A stretch of 64,000 bases of DNA from Poseidonibacter ostreae. GTDB lineage: Bacteria; Campylobacterota; Campylobacteria; Campylobacterales; Arcobacteraceae. Below, piece after piece: positions 54,731 to 63,953 of this stretch. Below the pieces are notes generated by a model that was not told where the DNA came from, did not search any database, and saw only the letters and a program-made list of their open reading frames with translations. Within the stretch, counting starts at the first letter, position 1. Each line of letters opens with the position of its first letter. The translations under genes were made by a program, and so were the position numbers. The DNA lies in contig NZ_WFKJ01000005.1 of assembly GCF_009208075.1 (NCBI RefSeq), positions 25,704 to 89,703 on the forward strand. Reading direction: 5' to 3'.

Positions 54731-56059
54731 GTGAAGTATTTTTTGTTAAAACATTTAGTTGAGTATTTAGTAGAGAATACCCATAGTATCAAAGTAGTGA
54801 AGCGTATTGATAATAATACAATTATAATAGAATTTAATAATAGTAATATTATATATTTTGATATGTCAAAAGGCTCTAGTACGGTGTTTAAATCTATGAA
54901 TATACTTAAGTCAAAGAAAGATTTTAATGCTCCTTTTGATGTGTCTTTACAAAAAAGATTTTATAATTCAAAAATTGAAAATATTGAAATGTACAATGAT
55001 GACAAGATTATAAATATAAAAGTAAACTCTTCATCTTCATATAAAAAACTAACAACTATTCTTCAACTTGAATTTACTGGAAAACATACAAATATTATCA
55101 TTTTAGATGAAAATAGAGTGATTATAGAAGCACTAAGACATATAGATGAATTCTCTTCAAGTAGAGTTGTAAAAGTTGGTATTGTCTTAGATGAAATCAC
55201 AAAACAAACTTTTATTCCTAAAATGGAAGAAGTTGAAGATATTGAGGCTTATTTATATAAAATTTATGATGAAAAAGAAAATCAAAATTTAGAGAATCTA
55301 AAAAAAGTAAAAATAAGTCAAATACAAAAGAAAATAAAAAAATTAGATAAAACTATTAATGCATTACCTAAAAAAGAAGAGTTAGAAGAAGAATCAAAAC
55401 TTCTTTATGAAAAAGCAAATTTGATACTGTCAAACTTACATACTTTAAAGCCATATCAAAACTCTTTTAAAGCTTATAATTATGAAGGAATTGAAGTCGA
55501 AGTTTCTCTAGATAAAGCATCATCACCTTCAAAGTATTCAAATGATTTATTTAAAAAAGCAAAAAAAGCAAAACAAAAAGCACTTCATATATCTATAGAA
55601 AAAGATAATTTAGATGAAAAACTAGAATTTCTACACAGAATGGTAAATAGTTTAAAAATTGCAAAAACTATAGAAGAATGTGAGTTTTTATATCCAAAAA
55701 AAGAAAAGAATCAAAAAAGAACAAAAAAAGCACAACCTTATGAAAGCTTCTTTTTTGAAGGCTTTAAAATTATGCTAGGAACTAGTGAAAGAGAAAATGT
55801 ATATTTATTAAAAAACTCAAAAGCAAGTGATTTTTGGTTTCATTTAAAAGATAGACCATCTTCACATGTAATAGTTCAAAATACTAAGAAAACGATTCCC
55901 CAAAGTGTAATAGAACAAGCAGCAGTTTTATGTGCAAAATTTTCTGTGGATTTCTCAGGTGATTATGAAGTTGATTTTACACAAAGAAGAAATGTAAAAG
56001 TTCAATCTGGATCAAATGTTTTATATAATCCTTATACTACTATTGGGATAAAGTTTTAG
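54731..56059 (+). CDS. NFACT-family protein (RqcH/FbpA-like)
   Basis: A 442-residue protein with a GTG start. It has an NFACT-N-like N-terminal domain (to about 170, with LEFTGKHTNIIILDENRVI), a coiled-coil region (about 185-310) and the NFACT-R domain (about 345-442, with KASDFWFHLKDRPSSHVIV and NVKVQSGSNVLY). RqcH proteins bind stalled 50S subunits and add C-terminal alanine tails. The usual Asp-Arg pair needed for tRNA binding appears as Asp-Lys here (NDDKIIN), and the early Asp of FDG is not seen. So the tailing activity is uncertain. Confidence 0.78.
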   Translation: MKYFLLKHLVEYLVENTHSIKVVKRIDNNTIIIEFNNSNIIYFDMSKGSSTVFKSMNILKSKKDFNAPFDVSLQKRFYNSKIENIEMYNDDKIINIKVNSSSSYKKLTTILQLEFTGKHTNIIILDENRVIIEALRHIDEFSSSRVVKVGIVLDEITKQTFIPKMEEVEDIEAYLYKIYDEKENQNLENLKKVKISQIQKKIKKLDKTINALPKKEELEEESKLLYEKANLILSNLHTLKPYQNSFKAYNYEGIEVEVSLDKASSPSKYSNDLFKKAKKAKQKALHISIEKDNLDEKLEFLHRMVNSLKIAKTIEECEFLYPKKEKNQKRTKKAQPYESFFFEGFKIMLGTSERENVYLLKNSKASDFWFHLKDRPSSHVIVQNTKKTIPQSVIEQAAVLCAKFSVDFSGDYEVDFTQRRNVKVQSGSNVLYNPYTTIGIKF

Positions 56060-56072
56060 ATTAAAACTTTAT
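56048..56072 (+). terminator. Weak hairpin across two convergent stop codons
   Basis: Arms ATAAAGTTTTA and TAAAACTTTAT with a 3-nt loop GAT. It overlaps both the NFACT stop and the lipoprotein stop. It is AU-rich and weak. Confidence 0.4.
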
Positions 56073-56509
56073 TCCGATATTATTTTTGAAGTTTCAGATA
56101 TAGTTTCTTTAGTTGCTTTTGCGCTTTCTATTATAATTTCTTTACTTTCTTTAGCAATTGTTATAATTTTATTTTCTGGTTTTAAATCTTCACTTGAAAG
56201 TTCTTTACATTCGCCTTTTGCTTGTTTAATTGCATAAATTAATTGTAAACTTTTAGCTCTTTCTCTTAGCATGATTTCATTTTCATTGTTACTAGAGTAT
56301 AGCCCTAATGTCATTATCCCACCAACTATATTTTTTGCAGTATTCACACCTTTAGCATCACTGTATTGTTCTTTCATATTATTTATTTCTTTATTTAATG
56401 CTTTACAACTTAATGCATAATCAGTCGCTTGAACAGTTGCTATTGGTTCTTTTGTACATCCTACAAATAGTATACTTAAGATTAGTGGTGACAAATATTT
56501 TACTTTCAT
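56069..56509 (-). CDS. Small lipoprotein of unknown function
   Basis: A 146-residue protein with lipobox LFVGC (Cys18). The mature part is helical with a short glycine-rich hydrophobic segment (AKNIVGGIMTLGLYSS) and a C-terminal coiled region (SAKATKETISETSKIISE). Further cysteines at about 35 and 101 could form a disulfide. Glycine-zipper-like outer-membrane lipoproteins look similar, but no family is certain. It is alone on its strand. Confidence 0.6.
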   Translation of the reverse strand: MKVKYLSPLILSILFVGCTKEPIATVQATDYALSCKALNKEINNMKEQYSDAKGVNTAKNIVGGIMTLGLYSSNNENEIMLRERAKSLQLIYAIKQAKGECKELSSEDLKPENKIITIAKESKEIIIESAKATKETISETSKIISE

Positions 56510-56674
56510 TTAGTAACTCCTATATTTTAAGATATTATATCTGATAAAATTAAAATAATGTTTAAGATATCTATAAAATAGATTATCTAAGAGATTTTAT
56601 AAATTAATAATCTATTGTTCCTTTTTATATGATTAATAAAAGTTTTCAAAATTAAACCAAAAGCCAAACTTTAG

Positions 56675-56680
56675 TATAAT
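56675..56680 (+). promoter_or_regulatory. Candidate -10 box for the cdsA operon
   Basis: TATAAT in the context TTTAGTATAATCG lies 33 nt before the cdsA ATG. The 200-bp gap has no other gene. AT-rich periodic stretches upstream are typical of promoters in this phylum. Confidence 0.5.
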
Positions 56681-56712
56681 CGTATTAATTTAAGAAATAG
56701 AAGGTTTACTTT

Positions 56713-57471
56713 ATGGCTAACATAATTAAAGATAGTTCAACTCGTATTAAAACAGGTTTAGTTCTAATTATCGCAATGATAATTATTGGATATATTGATT
56801 CATATTTTGTAATGTGGCTTTTATTTGGAACAATGCTAATGATATCTATTTCAGAGGCTAAAAAGCTTTTCCAATTAGATAGTGATAGTATTTATGTTTA
56901 TTCAGCTCTTTTATGGTTTGCAGCTTATTTTTATCCAAACCCAGAAGATTTAATCTTTATTGTAGCTATTGGTTATGCCTCACAATTAGCTTATAAAAAG
57001 ACGCTTGATAAAAAAATGTTTTTACCTCTTTTTTACCCAACTGCATCTTTTCTATTTTTATTATCACTATACAGTGAATACGGTGTTATGACTTTATTAT
57101 GGTTACTTGTAATTGTTGCTGGTGCTGATACGGGTGCTTATTTTGTAGGTAAAAGTATTGGAAAAACTAAGTTTAGTGAAACTAGTCCAAATAAGACTAT
57201 TGAAGGTGTTGTTGGTGGTGTTGTAATTGCAACTATTTTAGGTTCTTTCTTTGCAAATGATAATCTTCATATTGTATCTGCAATTGTTATTTCAATTATT
57301 GTTGCTTTTGCTTCTGTATTTGGAGATTTATATGAGTCTTACTTAAAAAGAGAAGCAGGTATAAAAGATAGTGGAAGTATTTTGCCAGGTCATGGAGGAA
57401 TATTAGATAGAACAGATGGTTACCTTTTTGGTGCAATTGTTATGTTAGTTCTTCTTAGGGTTGTAGGATGA
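56713..57471 (+). CDS. cdsA: Phosphatidate cytidylyltransferase
   Basis: A 252-residue integral membrane enzyme that makes CDP-diacylglycerol from phosphatidate and CTP. The signature near the C-terminus, GDLYESYLKREAGIKDSGSI followed by PGHGGILDRTDGYLF, matches the CDS family. About seven membrane segments precede it. The stop overlaps the dxr start (ATGA). It opens a long plus-strand operon. Confidence 0.95.
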   Translation: MANIIKDSSTRIKTGLVLIIAMIIIGYIDSYFVMWLLFGTMLMISISEAKKLFQLDSDSIYVYSALLWFAAYFYPNPEDLIFIVAIGYASQLAYKKTLDKKMFLPLFYPTASFLFLLSLYSEYGVMTLLWLLVIVAGADTGAYFVGKSIGKTKFSETSPNKTIEGVVGGVVIATILGSFFANDNLHIVSAIVISIIVAFASVFGDLYESYLKREAGIKDSGSILPGHGGILDRTDGYLFGAIVMLVLLRVVG

Positions 57472-58535
57472 TTATATTAGGTTCTACTGGTTCAATTGGT
57501 GTTAATACTTTAAATATTGCACGTAAATTTAACTTAAATGTTGAAGTACTTGTAGCTGGTAGTAATATTGAAGTTTTAAATAAACAAATTGAAGAGTTTA
57601 AACCTAAAAAAGTAGTTATTGCAAATAAAGTTGATGTTGTAAAAGTAAATCATACTGATGTATCTTATGGCGAAGATGAAATACTTAATGCAATAGAAAA
57701 TAGTAAATCACAAACAGTAGTAAATGCTCTTGTTGGTTTTCTAGGTTTAAAGCCAACACTAAAAGCAATTGAGTGTAATAAAAAAATTGCACTAGCAAAT
57801 AAAGAATCGCTTGTAGTTGCTGGAAAATTTATAGACCAAACAAAATTAAGTCCAATAGATTCAGAGCACTTTGGTTTATGGTATTTACTTCAAGAAAAAG
57901 CTGTTGATTCTATGACTGTAACTGCAAGTGGTGGTTCTTTTAGAGATTATCCACTTGAACAATTATCAAATGTTTCAATCAAAGAAGCACTAAATCATCC
58001 AAATTGGTCTATGGGAAATAAAATCACAATAGATAGTGCTACTATGACAAATAAGATATTTGAACTTATGGAAGCTGCTTGGTTATTTGATGTAAGAAAA
58101 CTAGATGCGATTATTGAAACAAAATCTTTAATTCATGCAATGATAAACTTCAAAGATGGAAGTACAACTGCACATATTGCAAATGCTTCTATGCAACTAC
58201 CTATTGCTTATGCAATTTTAGGAAAATGTGATGAACAGGTTCTAAAGCCTGTTGATTTACTAGAAGTTGGAAGTTTAGAGTTTAAAAAAATAGAAACTTC
58301 AAGATATCCAATTTGGGAAGCAAAAGATGAAATTATAAGTAATCTTGATTTAGGTGTTGTTTTAAATGCTGCAAATGAAGTTGGTGTTGCAAGATTTTTA
58401 AATTCTCAAATTGGGTTTTTAGATGTTTCAAAAATCTCTTTAAATGCTTTAAATAAATTTAACAATGTAAAAATAAATACTCTTGATGATATTTTTGCAA
58501 TAGATAAAGAAGTGAGGTCTTACTGTGAGTCTTGA
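57468..58535 (+). CDS. dxr: 1-deoxy-D-xylulose-5-phosphate reductoisomerase
   Basis: A 355-residue enzyme of the MEP isoprenoid pathway. The NADPH motif is LGSTGSIGVNTL. The catalytic metal site is in PIDSEHFGLWYLL, the flexible loop is TASGGSFRDYPLEQ, and the substrate loop is HPNWSMGNKITIDSATMTNK. Length is slightly short of the 400 residues of other bacteria. It overlaps cdsA by 4 nt, the common Campylobacterota order. Confidence 0.96.
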   Translation: MIILGSTGSIGVNTLNIARKFNLNVEVLVAGSNIEVLNKQIEEFKPKKVVIANKVDVVKVNHTDVSYGEDEILNAIENSKSQTVVNALVGFLGLKPTLKAIECNKKIALANKESLVVAGKFIDQTKLSPIDSEHFGLWYLLQEKAVDSMTVTASGGSFRDYPLEQLSNVSIKEALNHPNWSMGNKITIDSATMTNKIFELMEAAWLFDVRKLDAIIETKSLIHAMINFKDGSTTAHIANASMQLPIAYAILGKCDEQVLKPVDLLEVGSLEFKKIETSRYPIWEAKDEIISNLDLGVVLNAANEVGVARFLNSQIGFLDVSKISLNALNKFNNVKINTLDDIFAIDKEVRSYCES

Positions 58536-58812
58536 TATGCTTATTCCTTTTGGAATATTATTAGCTTTAGTTGTATATTTGATATTTACAAGATCAAAGT
58601 TTGAAAAAGAAGTTGTTGAGGTTTATGAAAAAAAATTCGATGAGTGGAAAGAGTTTAATACAACTACAACAAAAGAGGTAGAGCCTGCAAAAGTTTTAGT
58701 TGGATTAGTTTATAAAACTGGATATAAAGTAAGTGTCGAACTTCTTGATGAAAGTGCAAAAGCTCAACTAGAAAAAGGTAAATTTGAAATAAGTGAGATA
58801 AAGGACAAGTAA
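58525..58812 (+). CDS. Small membrane-anchored protein of the cdsA-dxr operon
   Basis: A 95-residue protein with a GTG start inside the end of dxr. One N-terminal membrane segment (MLIPFGILLALVVYLIF) is followed by a charged coil and a small beta-like domain (AKVLVGLVYKTGYKVSVELLDE). GAGG is 7 nt before the GTG. It ends on the first base of the next ATG. No family was recognised. Confidence 0.6.
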   Translation: MSLDMLIPFGILLALVVYLIFTRSKFEKEVVEVYEKKFDEWKEFNTTTTKEVEPAKVLVGLVYKTGYKVSVELLDESAKAQLEKGKFEISEIKDK

Positions 58813-59234
58813 TGAAGTACTTAGTTTTAATTCTTGTTTTTGTATCTTTATTAGATGCACAAATATATAGAAAAAAATCTCAAATTGTAGTAGATACAAA
58901 AGAGAAACTTATGTGGGTAGATGATATTTCAGTAGTTAAAATACTAAAAACACATGAAGAAGCAATACCATATTGTGAAGCACTTGAATTTGCTGGATAT
59001 TCTGATTGGAGAATACCTAAAATAGAAGAGTTTAAAACAATAGTGGATAAAAAGAATTTTAAAAACTATATAAATAGAGCATTTAAATATAATGTTCCAG
59101 ATGGATATTGGGCTGAACGATCTCATTGGAGAACACTTTGGTTTTACGCTGATTATATGCATTTTGTAAGTGGAACAGAATATTTTGATAGTAGACATAA
59201 AAATAAATATGTTAGATGCGTAAGAGATATATAA
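58812..59234 (+). CDS. DUF1566-domain exported protein
   Basis: A 140-residue protein with a Sec signal (to about residue 17). The Lcl-like DUF1566 pattern is clear: KLMWVDD, AIPYCEALEFAGYSDWRIPKIEEF and, at the end, NKYVRCVRDI. Proteins with this domain are secreted and may bind sugars or matrix. It follows the small membrane protein without a gap and is 30 nt before the hydrolase gene. Confidence 0.78.
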   Translation: MKYLVLILVFVSLLDAQIYRKKSQIVVDTKEKLMWVDDISVVKILKTHEEAIPYCEALEFAGYSDWRIPKIEEFKTIVDKKNFKNYINRAFKYNVPDGYWAERSHWRTLWFYADYMHFVSGTEYFDSRHKNKYVRCVRDI

Positions 59235-59264
59235 AATAAGAAAAATAAAAGAGGGGAAGATATT

Positions 59265-59795
59265 TTGAGTAAAAGAGTTTTAATATTACATGGTTTAGGT
59301 GGAAGTGATTATCCTCATTGGCAAGCTTGTTTAGCAGCTGATTTAATTAAACAGCACTACACTGTATCTTTTCCTGTAATGCCTAGTAGAGATAATCCAA
59401 AACTAGATGAGTGGAAAGAGTGTTTAAAAAAAGAGCTAGCACACTTTAATCCCGATATTGTTATCTGTCACTCATTAGCAAATGTATTATGGTTTCATAC
59501 TTGTGATGAACTTGATATTAGTTTGGAAAAACTTATGTTAGTTGCACCTGTAAGTAGAAGTAGAGTGGTTGAAGCTGCTAGTACTTTTTATCCTTACCCA
59601 ATTGCAAAAGATTTAAAAGCTAAAGATATTATTATGTTAGCTTCTACAAATGACCCATATATGAGTGAAGAAGAAGCCTTAGATTTAAAAGAAGAGTTAA
59701 ATGTTGAAATAAACGTCTTAAAAAATGCTGGACATATAAATGCAGATTCTGGTTTTGGTTCTCATGATTTTACATTAGATTGGCTTAGAAAATGA
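59265..59795 (+). CDS. RBBP9/YdeN-family serine hydrolase
   Basis: A 176-residue alpha/beta hydrolase of the short RBBP9/YdeN kind: [15 protein letters not shown] opening, the nucleophile elbow in [11 protein letters not shown] (Ser in CHSLAN, not a full GxSxG), Asp in ASTNDPYMS and the His in [11 protein letters not shown]. Start TTG with GAGGGGAAG upstream. The substrate is unknown. The stop overlaps the tsaD start by 4 nt. Confidence 0.8.
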   Translation: MSKRVLILHGLGGSDYPHWQACLAADLIKQHYTVSFPVMPSRDNPKLDEWKECLKKELAHFNPDIVICHSLANVLWFHTCDELDISLEKLMLVAPVSRSRVVEAASTFYPYPIAKDLKAKDIIMLASTNDPYMSEEEALDLKEELNVEINVLKNAGHINADSGFGSHDFTLDWLRK

Positions 59796-60793
59796 TTTTA
59801 AGTATTGAAAGCTCTTGTGATGATAGTTCAATTGCAATAACAAATAGTGAAACTCTAGAACTTATTTATCACAAGAAAATATCTCAAGAACTACAACATA
59901 GTGTTTATGGTGGAGTTGTTCCTGAGTTAGCTGCAAGATTACATATAGAAGCATTACCTAAAATACTTGAAGAGTGTGTCGAATATTTCCCAAAATTAAA
60001 AGCAATAGCAGTTACTTCTGCACCTGGATTATCAGTTACTTTAATGGAAGGTGTTACTATGGCCAAAGCTTTAAGTATTTCACTTGACCTTCCTCTTATT
60101 TCAGTTAATCACTTAAAAGGTCATATTTATTCTCTTTTTATAGAAAAAGAAGAAGTATTGCCAATGACTATTTTATTAGTTTCAGGTGGACATACGCAAA
60201 TAATAGAAGCAAATTCATTAAATGATATGAATCTAATAGCAAGTACTATGGATGATAGTTTTGGTGAAAGCTTTGACAAGGTATCAAAGATGTTAGGTCT
60301 TGGATATCCAGGAGGTCCTGTAGTTCAAGAGTATGCTTTAAAAGGTGATGAAAATCGGTTTGAACTACCTGTTCCTTTAAGACAAAGTCCAAATATAGAG
60401 TTTTCATATTCAGGTCTTAAAAATGCTGTAAGATTAGTAATAGAAAAATGCACTAATGAAGATGGAATAGTTAGTGAAGAAGATAAATATGATATTTGTG
60501 CCTCATTTCAAAAAACAGCAATTGCACATATTATGCAAAAAACAAAAAAACTGTTTAAGCAAAAAGTTCCTACAAATTTTGCAATAGTAGGAGGAGCAAG
60601 TGCTAATATATATCTTCGAACTCAAATAGAAGAGTTATGTGTAAAAAATGGAACAACTTTGTATTTAAGCCAGTTAAAATACTGTAGTGATAACGCAGCA
60701 ATGATAGGTAGAGTTGCAGTTGAGCAATATAAACAAAAAGAGTTTACTTCTCTTGATGATATAGATGTACAATCAAGATTAAAAGGATTTTAG
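59792..60793 (+). CDS. tsaD: tRNA threonylcarbamoyladenosine synthase subunit TsaD
   Basis: A 333-residue ASKHA-fold protein. The metal site is NHLKGH, the nucleotide motifs are VSGGHTQI and VVGG-like (IVGGASAN), and the final acidic metal ligand is in [10 protein letters not shown]. It attaches threonylcarbamoyl to A37 of tRNAs reading ANN codons. Start ATG overlaps the hydrolase by 4 nt. Its partners TsaB and TsaE are not in this window. Confidence 0.96.
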   Translation: MILSIESSCDDSSIAITNSETLELIYHKKISQELQHSVYGGVVPELAARLHIEALPKILEECVEYFPKLKAIAVTSAPGLSVTLMEGVTMAKALSISLDLPLISVNHLKGHIYSLFIEKEEVLPMTILLVSGGHTQIIEANSLNDMNLIASTMDDSFGESFDKVSKMLGLGYPGGPVVQEYALKGDENRFELPVPLRQSPNIEFSYSGLKNAVRLVIEKCTNEDGIVSEEDKYDICASFQKTAIAHIMQKTKKLFKQKVPTNFAIVGGASANIYLRTQIEELCVKNGTTLYLSQLKYCSDNAAMIGRVAVEQYKQKEFTSLDDIDVQSRLKGF

Positions 60794-61174
60794 ATGATAT
60801 TTGAAATGGGTGCAAAACTTGATGGAGATAATCACGATACATCAAAATATGATGAAAAACCAAAGAAGAAAAAAATAAGTAACAAAAATAATAAAACTAA
60901 TAAACCTACTGCTCCAAGTACTTTTAATAAAAATGAAATTTTACCAAAGAATCAACACCAATTGGTATTTACTTATGAGAAAAGAAAAGGAAAACCTGTA
61001 ACATTAGTAGGTAGATTTTCTTTAAGTAATGATGATAAAAAAGAAGTATTAAAACTATTAAAGAAAAAGCTAGCTTGTGGTGGTGCTATTAAAGAAGAAT
61101 GGATTGAACTACAAGGTGATGTAAAAGATAGAATTATTACAATTTTACAAGCTGATGGTTGGAAATTTAGATAA
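60794..61174 (+). CDS. SUI1/YciH-family translation factor-like protein
   Basis: A 126-residue protein. The N-terminal 50 residues are highly basic and disordered (DEKPKKKKISNKNNKTNK). The C-terminal domain (about 55-126) has the SUI1 pattern: EKRKGKPVTLVGRF, LLKKKLACGGAIKEEWIELQGD, and DRIITILQADGWKFR. Such eIF1-like proteins affect start-codon selection or stress translation. It follows tsaD directly; an in-frame ATG at 60806 could also start it. Confidence 0.82.
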   Translation: MIFEMGAKLDGDNHDTSKYDEKPKKKKISNKNNKTNKPTAPSTFNKNEILPKNQHQLVFTYEKRKGKPVTLVGRFSLSNDDKKEVLKLLKKKLACGGAIKEEWIELQGDVKDRIITILQADGWKFR

Positions 61175-61189
61175 AACAAAGGGTATTTA

Positions 61190-62575
61190 ATGCAAAAAAT
61201 ATTTGATGAGGTAAACTCTTTAGATAAAAGATGTTACGAAGAGTTTTTTTTAAGTGAAGATATACTTATGGAACATGCATCTTCAAGTATGGCTTTATAT
61301 ATTGAAGAAAAATATCATGATAAAAAAACTATTTTAATAGTATGTGGCTCTGGAAATAATGGTGCTGATGGTATTGCCCTTGCAAGACTTTTACATACAA
61401 AATTTGATGTATCTTTATACTTTTATAAAGAAGTAAAAACTGATATTGGAAAAGTTCAGTATAAGAGAGCTAAAAGCTTAGGTGTTTCCTTCGCAAATAA
61501 AATACAAAATGCTGATATTATTGTTGATTGTATTTTTGGTTCAGGTTTAAATAAATCATTAGATAATCAAGCTATCTCTTTAATTGAAGAACTAAATAGT
61601 TTAGAAGCTATAAAAATTGCTTGTGATATTCCAAGTGGAATTTTTAGTGATGGTCAAGTAAATTCTGTAGCCTTTAATGCTGATACTACTATTACAATGG
61701 GTGCTTTAAAAACTTCACTCTTTTCAGATACTGCTAAAGATTATGTAGGAAAAATAAAAGTAGCTAATTTAGGAATTCAAAGAGAACTTTATGAAACAAA
61801 TACAAATAAATACTTACTTGAAAAGAAAGATTTAAAACTTCCTCATAGAACTAAACATAATTCTCATAAAGGTTCATATGGACATTTAAATGTAGTTGCA
61901 GGATGTAAAAAAGGTGCTGGAATAATTGCAGCAAAAGCAGCCTTTGGTTTTGGTGCTGGAATTGTAAGTGTTGTATGTCATGAAAATCTTGATTTACCTT
62001 ACCATATTATGCAAACGCATTTTGTAAGTGAAAACTGCACTGCTATTGCAATTGGAATGGGACTTGGAAAATATGAAATAGATGAAGTTAAAAAAATACT
62101 TTCTAAAGATGTGAAAAAAATAGTTGATGCAGATTTATTTTATGATGAATTATTACTTGATGTTTTAGATGAAGATATCGTTTTAACTCCTCATCCAAAA
62201 GAGTTTTGTTCACTATTAAAAATTTGTGATATTGCAGATATTACAATAGATGAGTTACAAAACAATAGAATCAAATATGTAGAAAAGTTTAGCTCTGTTT
62301 ATCCAAAAGTAGTATTACTTTTAAAAGGAACAAATGTAATTATCTCTCAAGGGGATAATTTATATATAAATACTTATGGCTCTGCTGTTTTAAGTAAAGG
62401 CGGAAGTGGAGATGTTTTAAGTGGTTTAGTAGGTTCCTTACTTGCACAAGGTTATGAGCCTCTTGATGCTGCAATAAGTGCTAGTTTAGCACATGCTTTA
62501 GCTGCTTCAAATTTTAAAAGAAATGATTACTCATTAATTCCATCAGATTTAATAGAAGAGGTAAGAAGATTATGA
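61190..62575 (+). CDS. nnr: Bifunctional NAD(P)HX epimerase/dehydratase
   Basis: A 461-residue fusion. The N-terminal YjeF_N epimerase part (about 1-200) has CGSGNNGADGIALARLL and VDCIFGSGLN with the ATP/NAD(P)H loop. The C-terminal dehydratase part (about 225-460) has GSYGHLNVVAGCKKGAGI, LTPHPKEFCSLL and LSKGGSGDVLSGLVGSLL with the nucleotide-binding NxxGDG-like site. It repairs hydrated NADH and NADPH. It overlaps cutA by 4 nt. Confidence 0.92.
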   Translation: MQKIFDEVNSLDKRCYEEFFLSEDILMEHASSSMALYIEEKYHDKKTILIVCGSGNNGADGIALARLLHTKFDVSLYFYKEVKTDIGKVQYKRAKSLGVSFANKIQNADIIVDCIFGSGLNKSLDNQAISLIEELNSLEAIKIACDIPSGIFSDGQVNSVAFNADTTITMGALKTSLFSDTAKDYVGKIKVANLGIQRELYETNTNKYLLEKKDLKLPHRTKHNSHKGSYGHLNVVAGCKKGAGIIAAKAAFGFGAGIVSVVCHENLDLPYHIMQTHFVSENCTAIAIGMGLGKYEIDEVKKILSKDVKKIVDADLFYDELLLDVLDEDIVLTPHPKEFCSLLKICDIADITIDELQNNRIKYVEKFSSVYPKVVLLLKGTNVIISQGDNLYINTYGSAVLSKGGSGDVLSGLVGSLLAQGYEPLDAAISASLAHALAASNFKRNDYSLIPSDLIEEVRRL

Positions 62576-62886
62576 AAATAGTTTTAATTCAAACAACATG
62601 TGCTTCAAGAGCTGAAGCTAAAAATATTGCAAAAATTTTAATAGATTCAAAATTAGCAGCTTGTGTGCAGTTAAGTGAAGTAGAATCTTTTTATACTTGG
62701 AACGATGAGTTTTGTAGTGATAATGAAACATTAGTTAGTATTAAAACTAGAAAAGAAAATTTTGAAAAAGTTAAAAGCAAAATTAAAGAATATCATAGTT
62801 ATGATGTGCCTGAAATTATTGAAATAGATATAACAAATTCAAGTAAAAAATATTTAAAATTTATAGGAGAAAATACGAATGAGTGA
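62572..62886 (+). CDS. cutA: CutA1-type protein
   Basis: A 104-residue protein with the CutA pattern: [38 protein letters not shown] and [11 protein letters not shown]. CutA proteins form trimers resembling PII. The copper-tolerance link is not firmly established. It overlaps both its neighbours (4 and 8 nt). Confidence 0.92.
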   Translation: MKIVLIQTTCASRAEAKNIAKILIDSKLAACVQLSEVESFYTWNDEFCSDNETLVSIKTRKENFEKVKSKIKEYHSYDVPEIIEIDITNSSKKYLKFIGENTNE

Positions 62887-63658
62887 AATATTAAAAGTTG
62901 GTAATTACGAATTTAATAGTAGATTAATTGTAGGATCTGGAAAATATTCAGACTTTCAAACTACAAAAGATGCAACATTAGCTTCAGGTTCTGAGTTAAT
63001 TACAGTTGCAATTAGAAGAGTAAATATTACAAACCCAAATGAAGAAAATTTATTAGATTATTTTAAAGATACAAATGTAAAATTATTACCAAATAGTGCT
63101 GGATGCTTTACAGCAGAAGAAGCAATTACTACATTTAGACTTATGAGAGAAGCTACAGGAATTGATATTATTAAATTAGAAGTAATTGGGGATGCTAAAA
63201 AAACTTTATATCCAGATGTAATTGAAACAATAAAAGCTTGTGAGGTTCTTAAAAAAGAAGGCTTTACTATTATGGCTTATACTTCAGATGATCCAATTAT
63301 TGCAAAAAAACTAGAAGATGCAGGAGCTGATGCAATTATGCCTTTAGCTGCACCTATTGGTTCAGGACTTGGTATTCAAAATCCATATAATATTGCTTTT
63401 ATTAAAGATGCAGTGCAAGTTCCTGTTTTAGTTGATGCAGGACTTGGTTGTGCTTCTGATGCAGCTTATGCTATGGAATTAGGAGCTGAGGGGATTTTAG
63501 CAAATACTGCTATTGCACAAGCTGCTAATCCAATGTTAATGGCAGAAGCTTTTAGAGATGCTACAATTGCTGGAAGAAAGAGTTATTTAGCTGGAAGAAT
63601 CCCTAAAAAACCTTATGCAACTGCATCTTCTCCAATTGATGGATTAATTCAGTTTTAG
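62879..63658 (+). CDS. thiG: Thiazole synthase
   Basis: A 259-residue TIM-barrel enzyme that makes the thiazole half of thiamine from deoxyxylulose phosphate, dehydroglycine and the ThiS thiocarboxylate. It has the start [19 protein letters not shown], catalytic Lys in [10 protein letters not shown], and [15 protein letters not shown]. ThiS, ThiF and ThiH are not in the window. It overlaps cutA by 8 nt and ends the operon. Confidence 0.95.
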   Translation: MSEILKVGNYEFNSRLIVGSGKYSDFQTTKDATLASGSELITVAIRRVNITNPNEENLLDYFKDTNVKLLPNSAGCFTAEEAITTFRLMREATGIDIIKLEVIGDAKKTLYPDVIETIKACEVLKKEGFTIMAYTSDDPIIAKKLEDAGADAIMPLAAPIGSGLGIQNPYNIAFIKDAVQVPVLVDAGLGCASDAAYAMELGAEGILANTAIAQAANPMLMAEAFRDATIAGRKSYLAGRIPKKPYATASSPIDGLIQF

Positions 63659-63717
63659 TAAAAATATAAGGAATTATATTAAATTTAGTAAAATTTCTTA
63701 ATTTGCTAAATTTGCTC

Positions 63718-63746
63718 TTGACAAAAGAGCAAAAACATAATATAAT
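63718..63746 (+). promoter_or_regulatory. Perfect-consensus promoter of the tRNA cluster
   Basis: TTGACA (63718-63723) and TATAAT (63741-63746) stand 17 bp apart, a full sigma-70 consensus. It lies 31 nt upstream of the tRNA-Pro start. A strong -35 box is rare in this window. Confidence 0.8.
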
Positions 63747-63777
63747 TCCGTCCACTTTTCGAAAGAATAGTACCAGT

Positions 63778-63854
63778 CGGAGTGTAGCGCAGCCTGGTAG
63801 CGCACCTGGTTTGGGACCAGGGGGTCGAAGGTTCGAGTCCTTTCACTCCGACCA
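63778..63854 (+). tRNA. tRNA-Pro (TGG)
   Basis: A 77-nt tRNA. Acceptor CGGAGTG pairs with CACTCCG and a CCA end is encoded (ACCA). The anticodon stem CCTGG/CCAGG encloses loop TTTGGGA, giving anticodon TGG, which reads CCN codons. The T loop GGTTCGAGTCC is standard. Confidence 0.95.
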
Positions 63855-63864
63855 TTTTATATGT

Positions 63865-63942
63865 GGTGGGTATAGCTCAGTTGGTTAGAGCATCGGTTTG
63901 TGGTACCGAGGGTCGCCGGTTCGAACCCGGTTACCCACCCCA
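63865..63942 (+). tRNA. tRNA-His (GTG)
   Basis: Acceptor GTGGGTA pairs with TACCCAC. The extra G at 63865 pairs with discriminator C at 63939, the identity mark of tRNA-His. Anticodon stem TCGGT/ACCGA encloses TTGTGGT, anticodon GTG. CCA is encoded at 63940-63942. It is 10 nt after tRNA-Pro. Confidence 0.95.
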
Positions 63943-63953
63943 TTTTTTAAATT

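Noticed and set aside
63703..63888. Open frame across the tRNA cluster
   Set aside because: It covers tRNA-Pro and the start of tRNA-His and the tRNA promoter; the tRNA folds explain the sequence.
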